NCBI RefSeq assembly: GCF_030123245.1
Contig: NZ_CP126101.1
Span: 742,501 to 806,500 of the forward strand
Source of the DNA: Lysinibacillus pakistanensis
GTDB taxonomy: Bacteria > Bacillota > Bacilli > Bacillales_A > Planococcaceae
Length of the DNA stretch: 64,000 nucleotides
Reading direction: 5' to 3'
This document shows positions 1 through 8,801 of this stretch, one piece after another (position 1 is the first letter of the stretch; each line of letters opens with the position of its first letter). The notes under the pieces were generated by a model. That model was not told the DNA's origin and made no database searches. It worked only from the letters and a program-made list of their open reading frames with translations. The position numbers and the translations under genes were made by a program.

Positions 1-8
1 AAAGGTAC

Positions 9-614
9 CACGTTGTTGAAATCCTACTATGTCAATGAAATCAAGGTGTCAAATAAAAAAGTATAGCCCTTTTTCAAAAGGTAAGGTTTGTCTCCGTACC
101 GACTGAGTGCTTTCCTGGGGGCGTCCGATGAGCCACTCAGTCTACACTTCAACCAACCACTACTCAAAGTATCTACTTTCGGCATTTTTGTAGTGATAAA
201 TTGATGATTTAGCCATTTCATTATTTATTATTGAATAAGTATAGTGCCTTGGTAACATTTTTCTATGCAAAAGCAGATTAGCACTTTATGTAAAGTTACG
301 AAGTAGTTTTATGCATAAAATAGGTTGGCAGCTAAAGAATTTTACCCCTATTCTATCCATTTAATGATGATGGGTAACATGCCTTTACTTTACTTTTGAG
401 AGAAGAAAATATTTAAAATTTTAACTATTGCTGATTGGAGTGGAAGGCTACTCGACTCCCGTGGGATTAGCGAGACAGACGAGACCCTGCACGGAGCGTC
501 AGCGCAGGAAGCGGCTCGTCGCTCGCCCACTGGAAAGCGAGTAGCCTGGAACGGAAATCACCTTCATTTTGACTTAGTATTCACGAAATTTCCATTTTGA
601 TTTTCAACACTATA
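9..614 (+). mobile_element. Palindrome-associated non-coding element, copy A
   Basis: This 606-bp non-coding element shares its whole layout with copies B, C and D. The left end (from 9, CACGTTGTTGAAAT) and the inverted right end (to 614, TTTTCAACACTATA) are slightly diverged terminal inverted repeats. The left hairpin module (about 82-155) is shortened: its apex is missing and the arms meet at about 133. The right module (about 445-550) is complete, with arms GGCTACTCG and CGAGTAGCC. It ends exactly against the terminator hairpin of the HlyD-like gene (615-641). Whether that hairpin is duplicated on the left cannot be tested, because only 8 bases precede the element. No reading frame looks real, so it is non-autonomous. 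Confidence 0.75.
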
Positions 615-641
615 AAACCTCCCTAGCTTACAGGGAGGTTT
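615..641 (-). terminator. Terminator hairpin of the HlyD-like gene, abutting element A
   Basis: AAACCTCCCT and AGGGAGGTTT form a palindrome just past the stop codon of the minus-strand HlyD-like gene. The element starts at the next base, so the downstream T-tract partly comes from the element junction. Confidence 0.75.
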
Positions 642-649
642 CTGATATG

Positions 650-1909
650 TTAAAAGACAATATATTTTACATAGTCTTTCCATCCTATTTCTTTAAACTG
701 TTGCCATTCAATCCTTTTTACTGGCATAGAACGGAAGGTACGGGCTAAGATATTACGTTTTTCATTATCAATCATCGGTGTCCCAGCTTCCATATAGCCT
801 GTAAAAATTGTAGCATCTGCCGTTTTGAAGGCAACATCTATATCCTCAAGACGAATCTTACCGTCTTCACCAATCATATAAACACTCTGTTGGCCCTTCT
901 TTGTGGACTTTATCCAAGTAGAATCAATTTTATAGGCATCAAAGGCTTCATTTACAATAATGGAGGCCTGACCAACTGTAGAGAATGGAATGTTGTCTAA
1001 AACATTGTCCTGCTGCAATATGACCTCATAGCTTGAAGGCTGTGGCATCTTTACTGATTTAGCTAATTCATTCGCCCAATGCGATTCATTATTAGTTGCG
1101 ATTAGTTGTTTTTGAAGCACAATGCCAGATAAATCATCCTCATAATGTTGCAAGTCAAAATTAACAGTTTGTCCATCCTTTACCTTCTGCCATTCATCCT
1201 CAGATAAATAGGCAAGCATGGATTTTTCTAATGAATAAATTTCAAATGTTACTGCACCAGCTTCTTCCATTATGTTTGAGATAACGCCGTCAACTGGGCT
1301 GATAACACCTTGGCGTGCCTGAATTTGGGCTATTTGTGCATCCATTAATGCTACTTGTCTAGTTGCCTCTGCGATATGACGATTTAATATCGCCACTGCA
1401 GAAGAAGGAGAATTTTGCTGGCCTAATTCTAATTTAACCGTGACATTTAGCTTATCACTAATTTGATCTGTATCGATAGAGCTTTTAGGTTTGCTTTGCC
1501 CACCATATTCCGATTCTATCTGTGCTAAAGCGGATTCTAGATCATTTAATTCCGTTTCATAAGCATCACGCTCAGCTTCAAGCTTTGTTAATTCATCGTC
1601 AACTTCTTCTGTTTTATAGGTAGCTAGTACATCGCTGCTGCGAACTTCCTGGCCACGTTTTACATCGATTGCAGAAAGGCTTTTTGCATCTGCGGAGATG
1701 GTATATGTTTGTGCTGGAGCAACTATTGCGTCCTTTTTGATTGTTTCTACGCGATCACCAACAGTAGCTCTTTGGAATTCATCGATAAAATAGGAACGAG
1801 CAACCTTACTGTCATCTTTAAATACAAAATAAGCATTCACGCCGATTAGTATCGCTAGCACAATCATACTCAAACTTGTCCAAGGTCTGGATTTAATAAA
1901 GCGCATCAT
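650..1909 (-). CDS. HlyD-family membrane-fusion/adaptor protein
   Basis: This 419-residue protein has one N-terminal transmembrane segment (about residues 12-32). Next comes a short lipoyl-like strand region, a long charged coiled coil (roughly 90-200, rich in Leu, Glu and Ala) and a second lipoyl half ending in a VISPVDGVIS-like stretch. A beta-barrel-type C-terminus follows. This is the layout of periplasmic-adaptor/HlyD proteins, which in Gram-positives usually work with an ABC exporter. The ATG at 1909 is preferred because a strong AAGGGGG site lies just upstream. It overlaps the stop codon of the upstream Yip1-like gene (ATGA), implying translational coupling. No ABC ATPase is seen beside it, so the transported substrate is unknown. 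Confidence 0.75.
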   Translation of the reverse strand: MMRFIKSRPWTSLSMIVLAILIGVNAYFVFKDDSKVARSYFIDEFQRATVGDRVETIKKDAIVAPAQTYTISADAKSLSAIDVKRGQEVRSSDVLATYKTEEVDDELTKLEAERDAYETELNDLESALAQIESEYGGQSKPKSSIDTDQISDKLNVTVKLELGQQNSPSSAVAILNRHIAEATRQVALMDAQIAQIQARQGVISPVDGVISNIMEEAGAVTFEIYSLEKSMLAYLSEDEWQKVKDGQTVNFDLQHYEDDLSGIVLQKQLIATNNESHWANELAKSVKMPQPSSYEVILQQDNVLDNIPFSTVGQASIIVNEAFDAYKIDSTWIKSTKKGQQSVYMIGEDGKIRLEDIDVAFKTADATIFTGYMEAGTPMIDNEKRNILARTFRSMPVKRIEWQQFKEIGWKDYVKYIVF

Positions 1910-2583
1910 CCTAACCCCCTTGTAATCCATTCTTGTAAAGGCAACACACTAATCATTCCTACAAAAACAGCCATTAGCACATGAAGAATAATTATTTTTG
2001 CTAGCAAAACCTTACGATCTGATTCTTCTTCCCATTTAGAAAGAAAGGTATATTGTATAATTATAGTGAATAAAGTTGCTATAGTTAATTGATTAATAAC
2101 AAATAATACTACATCTGTCTCTAAGACTTGCTGAACAAGTGGTGCAAGTGATAGGAAGGAGAAGGTTGTTGTATAGCCTACTAAATAGAACACAGTAAAT
2201 AATATTGTTTTTTCAATTAATAACAATACCATGGCATAAAGTTGTACTTTTTGTATCCATTTATATGGTATGTCAGTTAACAGATGCAACAAATATGTAA
2301 CGCCATAGTAATGAAAGGCATAATAAATGATTCCCCAGGCAATAGCGCCTACCATTGAAAGTAAACGAGCTGTATAGTATTCATCCTGATGATTCATTGC
2401 AAATAATGTTGTTAAGCTTTCAGTTCCCATACCCCAAAATTCACGAACGATGAATAGTAGCATGAAGAGTATAAAAACAGTGAAGGATCGTTTTTTATAG
2501 CCTCTTATTTCTCCTTCTTCGACGGCTTGGGTAAAGTTATTGGGATGCGTTAAGCTATGCCAAAACTTATAGTGATAAAACAT
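1906..2583 (-). CDS. Yip1-like polytopic membrane protein
   Basis: This 225-residue protein has about five hydrophobic segments, starting near residue 33 (VFILFMLLFIVREFW) and ending near the C-terminus. The soluble N-terminus resembles that of small Yip1-family bacterial membrane proteins. The ATG at 2583 is chosen because AAAGGGAGC stands 5-6 bases upstream; an earlier in-frame start has no such site. It is the first gene of a two-gene operon with the HlyD-like adaptor, which it overlaps by 4 bases. The pairing suggests a shared membrane job, perhaps export or envelope stress, but this is inference. The family label rests on topology and general resemblance only. Confidence 0.55.
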   Translation of the reverse strand: MFYHYKFWHSLTHPNNFTQAVEEGEIRGYKKRSFTVFILFMLLFIVREFWGMGTESLTTLFAMNHQDEYYTARLLSMVGAIAWGIIYYAFHYYGVTYLLHLLTDIPYKWIQKVQLYAMVLLLIEKTILFTVFYLVGYTTTFSFLSLAPLVQQVLETDVVLFVINQLTIATLFTIIIQYTFLSKWEEESDRKVLLAKIIILHVLMAVFVGMISVLPLQEWITRGLG

Positions 2584-2764
2584 ATAGAGCTCCCTTTCTA
2601 GTAAATTAAATAGTAGAGATGTAGTATACACCTGATTACTGGTAAATAACATAGGAAAAATGCTTATTTTCCTTGGAATTTTCTCGATTAAGAGACATTT
2701 CTAATCAAATTTATAAGATGTATCATCAAAAGCTTTTTTTTCTAGTTAAATTCACTGGGTTGCC

Positions 2765-2795
2765 AAATTATGTGCAGGATCAATGCACATAATTC
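2765..2795. repeat. Left copy of the 31-bp palindromic direct repeat flanking element B
   Basis: The 31 bases are identical to 3577-3607. The repeat is itself a palindrome with arms ATTATGTGC and GCACATAAT around a 9-base loop. It lacks a T-tract on either strand and lies between divergent genes, so it is unlikely to be a terminator. Confidence 0.9.
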
Positions 2796-3576
2796 CATAG
2801 TGTTGAAAAACTAAATGGTCAAGGGACTCTTTGTGAATATTTAGTCAAAATGAAGGTGATTTCCGTTCCAGGCTACTCGCTTTCCGGTGGGCGAGCGACG
2901 AGCCGCTTCCTGCGCTGGAGGAACGAAGGCTAAGTGCGTCACGTCCTGTGACAACGCCTTCGTGACCAACCTCGTGTTGGCCTCAGTTTCCCGTCTGTCT
3001 CGCTATCCCACGGGAGTCGAGTAGCCTTGCACTCCTATCAGCAATAGTGTAGAACTTTAAATATTTTCTTCCCTCAAAAGTAAAATAAAAACATGTTACT
3101 CACCATCATTAAATGGATAGAATAGTGGTACAATTCTATAGCTGTCAACCTACATTCTATGCATAAAACTACTTTTTCACTTTACATAAAAAGCCACTTA
3201 TTACTGTCGCTCTGCATTCACATAGAAAAATGTTATCAAAGCTCCATTTTTGCACAATATAGTGATGGCTAAGACTTCAAATTTATCACTATTAATTTGT
3301 GTGAAATGCCAGAAGAAAATACTATGAGCAGTGGTTGATTGGAGTGTAGACTGAGTGACTCCTCGGGGATTCAGCGTCACAGATGAGACCCTGGAGCGAG
3401 CAGCGCGAGTGAAGCGGCTCATCGGACGCCCCCAGGAAGCTCTGCTCTGCGCGAAAGCGAAGCGTCAGCGGCAAAGCACTCAGTCGGAACGGAGATCAAC
3501 CCCTCGTTTTGAAAAAGGACTATACTTTTAATTTGTCACCTTGATTTCATTGACATAATAGTATTTCAACAACATG
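2796..3576 (-). mobile_element. Palindrome-associated non-coding element, copy B (inverted)
   Basis: This 781-bp copy lies in the opposite orientation to A, C and D. It starts with CATAGTGTTGAAAAAC and ends with GTATTTCAACAACATG, the two imperfect inverted-repeat ends. It is bounded on both sides by the same 31-bp host palindrome. Both hairpin modules are present: arms GGCTACTCG/CGAGTAGCC near 2870-3025 and GACTGAGTG/CACTCAGTC near 3350-3485. The apex of the first module carries an additional nested hairpin (arms CGAAGGC at 2924 and GCCTTCG at 2956) that is absent from the other copies. It sits between the Yip1-like gene and the large repeat protein, which diverge. No transposase is encoded. 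Confidence 0.85.
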
Positions 3577-3607
3577 AAATTATGTGCAGGATCAATGCAC
3601 ATAATTC
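3577..3607. repeat. Right copy of the 31-bp palindromic direct repeat flanking element B
   Basis: It matches 2765-2795 base for base, then the flanking sequences diverge. With the left copy it brackets element B exactly, as a target duplication would. Confidence 0.9.
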
Positions 3608-3814
3608 AATTATATAGTATCCTAACAATAACTTCCTATAAAAAGCCTATTCAATCTAAAAATAGCAATTATCAATACATTCGTAAAGGACATAAGAGAC
3701 TTTGAGAGAATAGCTTGAAATTGAACGAGAAGTACCGATACTAAAGATAGAAAATATGAAGCTATAAATACATATCCATTTTCCTATATAATGTAAAAAG
3801 AAAGGGTGGGCATT
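3608..3814 (+). promoter_or_regulatory. Probable promoter region of the large repeat protein
   Basis: An AT-rich stretch of about 200 bases follows element B. TATAAT-like sequence near 3786-3791 lies about 25 bases before the TTG start and could be a -10 box. No convincing -35 box was found at the usual distance. Confidence 0.3.
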
Positions 3815-6800
3815 TTGAAGAAACCAATAAAAGTTGGTGTGTTGACAAGTTTATTACTAACACCGGCAGCACTTGCCAATGCTCAAGAAATACAGCCACA
3901 ACAAAAAACGGAGCAAGTTGCTTATGTGAATGCAGTTGCGGTTGAAACAAAAGAACAACTGCAAATGATGTATAAAAATTTAACGGATAAATCCTCACTT
4001 GATGATATAACGATTGCAGAAAGTCGCTTTAATGGTTTAGCGGCAGCAGGATTTACTGCGGATGAAATTCAATTTATTAAAGCCAAGGTCGCTTACGTAC
4101 GAGCACAGAAAACATTGGTAACGGAAATTAAAAGCCTTGGCGAAAGTATTAATAAACTAACTTATACAAGTAGTTCTCTAACTAGAGATGCTAAAGTGAC
4201 AGAAGACAAATATAAAGAATTTATGAATGAAACGAAAGCTGGCTCCTATGCAAATGTTCAAAAGACCTTTAAAGAAGCTGTGAATGCTGCACCACAAACT
4301 GCAGTTTCATCAATGCTAGGGCTTGCAGTTCAATATGGCTATGATGAAGCAGCACAAAAAAATTATTTTAAAACAAATGGTGCTGATTTAGATAAGCTGA
4401 CTACAATGGTAAATGCTGTTGCTGCTGTACAGCCCACTATTGATCTATTAGATGGTTTAAAATTGGATTTATTAAATTCTGACTTTACAGCAATTAAACA
4501 AAAAGTGACTGCTATTACAACAGCCTATAACGCTTTATCAGCAGATCATAAAAAAATTGCTACAGCTTATATTCCTGAAGGGGATACAATTGCTCCTTAT
4601 AAAACCTATACGGACACAAAGCAAAATATTGATGCTGCCCTAAAGGTGGAAGATAGTATAACGCAATTAATGAATAAGGATGCAGCAAGCTTTGATAAGG
4701 CAACTACTTTTATTAGTGCAGTTTCTGCCATTGAAACAGCCTACGGTAAATTAACTAAAGAAGCTCAAAATTATGTTGTTAACTATAATGTTTTTTTACC
4801 TTATAAAGCTGCGGCAGATGTTTCAAAGCAAATTAATACACTAGTTGTCTCTAATAGTGCAGATTATCGTACTACAGTTAATAATCTATTAGATTCCTAC
4901 AACGGTTTAGATAAAAAAGCATTTGTCAAAAATGCTACAAATCTAACTGCTGCTCAGGAGGAAATCAAAGAAGCTGAAAATATTGAAGCTCTTATTCAAG
5001 GCATCGAAAATGCAGGTGCAGCAGAACAGTTTACAAAAATTAAGGGTGCACGAGAGGCATACAATACGCCACCTTCTACTGTAAATGCTGCAAATGTTAA
5101 AAAAATTGTCAATAACTTGGCAACATTAGTAGAATGGGAAAAGAAATATAGTGCTTCGACAGATGTAGATAAATTAATTGCTGCCATTGATCCAAGCCTC
5201 TCTACGTTTGAGAGCAAAACACTATTAGCACAGTCGGCTTTTGATAAACTTGGTACAGCAGAGCAGGCGATTGTACAAAATAAGGGTCAATTAGCTATCT
5301 ATTTTCCATATGCTGATTTATTAAATAAAGTTAATGCACTAAAGACTACGTCACCGGATTATAGCCAGAAAGTTCGAGAATACCAAACGAAGGTAAATGC
5401 TTTAGATCCAACTGGTCATGCACAGGAAGCTGCATTAACTACTATTAAGACAAAGCTAAGTGAAAAATTAACTTTGCTATCTAATGAAGAAGATGTATTA
5501 GCAGCAGTTATAAGCAAAATAACGGCTTTAAATAGCTCGCAAAATCTGATTCAAGATATGCAGGAAGCACGAAAACAATATGATGCTCTTTCTGCAAATG
5601 CGAAAAAACGTGTCACAAATATTAAAATATTAACCGATTTAGAAAAATCACAAAAAGCTGTTTTAAATGTTATTACGCTTGTTGAAAAGTTAGATCCAGC
5701 TGCAAAGGATTATACGAAAAAAGCGAAAGCAGCCAATACAGCCTATTTAAAGCTAGATGCTACAAATAAGAACTATGTGAAAAACTATAAAACGTTAAAA
5801 GATCAAGTAGAGGCAATGGGCATCATTACGCGAATCATGGCCTTAAATACCTCACAAAAAACATACAATGAAACTGTTGATCTGATACTAAATGATTATG
5901 CAGCGCTTTCAGATGCCGCAAAACAACTAGTCACGAATTATCAAGATTTACAAACAGCAAAGGGCTATATAACAATTGCTAAAAGCTTTGATGATCGTGT
6001 CATCTCAATAGCCAATGAGCCTGATACTACATTTGTAGCAAAAGTGGCAGCATTGACAGCTGAGTATAAAACTATGGATAAAAATGCAAAAAAATTAGTT
6101 ACACAATATAAAACGTTAACTTCCTATGAGAAAAATAATGCCAGTGTCGTAAAAGTCATTAATCTCATTACAGCGTTAAATCCATCAAGTAAGGATTATT
6201 CTAAAAAGGTATTAGCAGCAAGAAAAGCTTACAATGCCTTAGACCCTGCTTCGCAAAAACGTGTCACAAATTATGGTCAGCTAGCAGCAGTAGAAGATGT
6301 AGCAACATTAATAGGCTTAATTGAAACATTAAAACCTACTAGTAAAACGTTTTTAAATGATTTAGAGACGGCACGTAAAAATTATGATGCCTTACCGCCA
6401 GAAAAACAAAGTGCTGTTCTAAATTACGAAAAACTTGTCACAGCTGAAACTGAGCTAAAATCTGCACATACAGTGATCGCCTTAATAGAAGCGGCTGTAC
6501 CTGATGATGATGAGTTTTTAACGAAGCTAATGAATGCTCGTGTTGCTTATGACAAGCTACCATCAGGGCAGAAAAAGCTTGTATCGAATGTAAAATTATT
6601 AACAGATCGTGAGAAACAAGTAAAACCTATTTTAAATACCATGGTACAAATTGATGTTTTAGAACCTGGTTCAAGTAAATTTGTTAGTCAGGTAAATGCC
6701 GCAAGAAAGGCCTATGATAAGCTAACAAAAGAGCAAAAGGCATTCGTCAAGAATATTGCTATTTTACAGGGCTATGAGCCAACAGCTAAAGTAATTGAAC

Positions 6801-7765
6801 TAATTGGTAAGTTGAAAGCATCCAGTAAAACATTCCATACAGATACAACACAGGCCCGTGCATTGTATGATGGGCTAAGTAAGGATATGCAGCAATATGT
6901 TACGAACTACCATCTATTACAGGCTGCTGAAACAAGTATTTTAGGAGCAGGTAATGTCCAGCGTATGATTGAGGAATTACCTTCAGTAGAAGCTAGCCAA
7001 TATGTTAAACGTATTGAAGAAATAAGAGCCGCTTATAATGCGCTGCCGAAAGATCAGCAAATGGCAGTTGAAAACTATAAAACATTACAAGAGCAAGAAA
7101 AGTTGATAAAGCCTGTTATTAATGTTGTTAATGAGATTGAAAAGCTGATGACGTCTAAAAATATGGATAGCCAATATCAAAAGATTTTAAAAGCCTATGA
7201 CAATCTAAATGCAACACAGCGAAGATATGTATACAATCAACAGCTCCTTCTTTCATTAGACAGTGTGATTAAAGTGTATCAAAGTATCGCAGATTTAAAG
7301 CCAAGTGATCCACTGTATTTTGGTAAGGTTGAATCTGTAAGAAAAGATTATGATAGCTTGAATACAATTGATAAGCAAAGAGTATCCAATTATAATATTC
7401 TGCTTGAGGCTGAGAAAAATTTGACTGATGTAAAGAAGGTTGTTGAAATTATAGCTGGTCTTCATCCATCCTCTGGCACCTATATAGAGGATGTGGCGAA
7501 TGCTGTTGCGGCCTATAAAGTATTAGATTCAAAAGTGAGAGGGCAAGTTATCAACTACGATACTTTAAAGAAAGCCGAGAAAGATGTAGCGGCGGTATTA
7601 AAAGTAGTGAATGCGATTGGCGAAATAGATCCCGACAATAAACAATTTGAAAAGAAAGTACTGGCCGCACAAAAGCTCTACAGCTCGCTCAGTCTTGAAC
7701 AACAGGATTTGGTGTATAACTTCCGTATTTTACAGGATCATTTAAGAACATTAGGGTTAGAGTGA
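3815..7765 (+). CDS. Very large secreted all-helical repeat protein
   Basis: This 1316-residue protein has a signal peptide (basic KKPIK, hydrophobic GVLTSLLLTPAALA, likely cleavage after an AxA-like NAQ). From about residue 190 to the end it consists of roughly 14 degenerate modules of about 75-80 residues. The module pattern is: V.NLI..L.PSSK.Y, then AR.AY..L, then a QK..VTNY..L motif. The composition suggests helical bundles repeated as an extended surface rod. There is no SLH domain, LPxTG motif or enzyme motif, so how it stays on the cell is unclear. The TTG at 3815 is preferred over GTG at 3806 because AAAGGGTGGG stands at the right distance. I do not recognise a named family. Confidence 0.8.
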   Translation: MKKPIKVGVLTSLLLTPAALANAQEIQPQQKTEQVAYVNAVAVETKEQLQMMYKNLTDKSSLDDITIAESRFNGLAAAGFTADEIQFIKAKVAYVRAQKTLVTEIKSLGESINKLTYTSSSLTRDAKVTEDKYKEFMNETKAGSYANVQKTFKEAVNAAPQTAVSSMLGLAVQYGYDEAAQKNYFKTNGADLDKLTTMVNAVAAVQPTIDLLDGLKLDLLNSDFTAIKQKVTAITTAYNALSADHKKIATAYIPEGDTIAPYKTYTDTKQNIDAALKVEDSITQLMNKDAASFDKATTFISAVSAIETAYGKLTKEAQNYVVNYNVFLPYKAAADVSKQINTLVVSNSADYRTTVNNLLDSYNGLDKKAFVKNATNLTAAQEEIKEAENIEALIQGIENAGAAEQFTKIKGAREAYNTPPSTVNAANVKKIVNNLATLVEWEKKYSASTDVDKLIAAIDPSLSTFESKTLLAQSAFDKLGTAEQAIVQNKGQLAIYFPYADLLNKVNALKTTSPDYSQKVREYQTKVNALDPTGHAQEAALTTIKTKLSEKLTLLSNEEDVLAAVISKITALNSSQNLIQDMQEARKQYDALSANAKKRVTNIKILTDLEKSQKAVLNVITLVEKLDPAAKDYTKKAKAANTAYLKLDATNKNYVKNYKTLKDQVEAMGIITRIMALNTSQKTYNETVDLILNDYAALSDAAKQLVTNYQDLQTAKGYITIAKSFDDRVISIANEPDTTFVAKVAALTAEYKTMDKNAKKLVTQYKTLTSYEKNNASVVKVINLITALNPSSKDYSKKVLAARKAYNALDPASQKRVTNYGQLAAVEDVATLIGLIETLKPTSKTFLNDLETARKNYDALPPEKQSAVLNYEKLVTAETELKSAHTVIALIEAAVPDDDEFLTKLMNARVAYDKLPSGQKKLVSNVKLLTDREKQVKPILNTMVQIDVLEPGSSKFVSQVNAARKAYDKLTKEQKAFVKNIAILQGYEPTAKVIELIGKLKASSKTFHTDTTQARALYDGLSKDMQQYVTNYHLLQAAETSILGAGNVQRMIEELPSVEASQYVKRIEEIRAAYNALPKDQQMAVENYKTLQEQEKLIKPVINVVNEIEKLMTSKNMDSQYQKILKAYDNLNATQRRYVYNQQLLLSLDSVIKVYQSIADLKPSDPLYFGKVESVRKDYDSLNTIDKQRVSNYNILLEAEKNLTDVKKVVEIIAGLHPSSGTYIEDVANAVAAYKVLDSKVRGQVINYDTLKKAEKDVAAVLKVVNAIGEIDPDNKQFEKKVLAAQKLYSSLSLEQQDLVYNFRILQDHLRTLGLE

Positions 7766-7767
7766 GG

Positions 7768-7797
7768 AAAGAGGGCAAGTGTCCCTCTTTCTTTATC
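7768..7797 (+). terminator. Terminator after the large repeat protein
   Basis: AAAGAGGG and CCCTCTTT form an 8-bp stem directly after the stop codon, followed by a T-rich stretch. Confidence 0.8.
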
Positions 7798-7980
7798 TCT
7801 TGATTCAGTTATTTTCCTATTCAGCGGGGGATTTAACACGAATTTTTGGGGAATTTTTTTGAGAAAGCCGAAAAATCCAGACGAGATTTTGCTGTTCCGT
7901 AATTAAATTTATGTGGCAGTTTATGAAAATTTATAAATCCCCTCAAATTATCTATTCAAGCAGGGAAGGAAGAATTTATT

Positions 7981-8637
7981 TTGTCAAAAAAGTTATTTCA
8001 AGCAAGCTGTTTGTCAGCAGCAATAATAGTAGCTCCTTGTGCTATGGCTATTCCAACGGAAGCAGCATCTATGCCATTTAATGATATTAAAAATGGTGGT
8101 AGTGAGGCAGAATTATATAAGGCAGTCCAAGAATTATATAGTAAGGGTATTGTATTTGGAACAACAAATACTATGTTTAGCCCCTATCAAAGTTTAACGC
8201 GAGGGGAAGCAGCTTATTTTTTAGCAAAAGCATTAAATTTGGAGACAAAGAAAGTAGAAAATCCCGGCTTTACTGATGTTCCAACCTCTCATCCATACTA
8301 CGGTTCAATTGCAGCATTAGCTACAAAGGGCATTATTCAAAAAGGGGCAAATTATCATCCAGATCAATTTATTAAACGTAGTCAAATGGCGAAAATTTTA
8401 ACACTTGGCTTTGACTTACAAAAGTCTACAACATTAACAGCACCTTTTTCAGATTTTACAAAAGATAATGAAACCAATCAGTATATTCAAACGTTATTAG
8501 ATTATGGGATTACACAAGGAACTAGTTCGACTACATTTTCGCCTTATACAGATGTTCGTCGGGGACAAATGGTACTATTCCTATACCGACTATTAGAAAA
8601 AAATGACGGCTCTTTTTATGTGATTGGTGTTGAATAA
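7981..8637 (+). CDS. SLH-domain-only exported protein
   Basis: This 218-residue protein has a signal peptide ending near AIPTEAAS. Three SLH domains (about 30-90, 92-150 and 152-212) fill the rest, recognisable by FNDI/FTDV starts, GI..G turns and TRGE/RSQM/RRGQ motifs. SLH triads bind pyruvylated secondary wall polymer, so the protein should sit non-covalently on the wall. No catalytic domain is attached, and it may be a small S-layer accessory or a decoy anchor. The start is TTG, with GGAAGGAAG about 8 bases upstream. Confidence 0.85.
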   Translation: MSKKLFQASCLSAAIIVAPCAMAIPTEAASMPFNDIKNGGSEAELYKAVQELYSKGIVFGTTNTMFSPYQSLTRGEAAYFLAKALNLETKKVENPGFTDVPTSHPYYGSIAALATKGIIQKGANYHPDQFIKRSQMAKILTLGFDLQKSTTLTAPFSDFTKDNETNQYIQTLLDYGITQGTSSTTFSPYTDVRRGQMVLFLYRLLEKNDGSFYVIGVE

Positions 8638-8647
8638 GATAAAGAAT

Positions 8648-8681
8648 CACTCTTAGGCAATCCGCCATAGAGTGTTTTTTT
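8648..8681 (+). terminator. Terminator after the SLH-only gene
   Basis: CACTCT and AGAGTG arms flank a loop and are followed by TTTTTTT. Confidence 0.8.
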
Positions 8682-8801
8682 AAAGTTGGTTAGGAAAAAA
8701 CAGGTAATAATGGTATGTTTGTATACGGTTGAAAGGGGTAAAATGATTAAGTACATAATGGGAACACTGTTTTACATACATGAATGAAGGAGGCGGTCGC
8801 T

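Noticed and set aside
3201-3422. Open frame inside element B
   Set aside because: It runs through the hairpin module, has no ribosome-binding site and shows no protein-like composition. Similar frames occur in copy D only because the DNA repeats.
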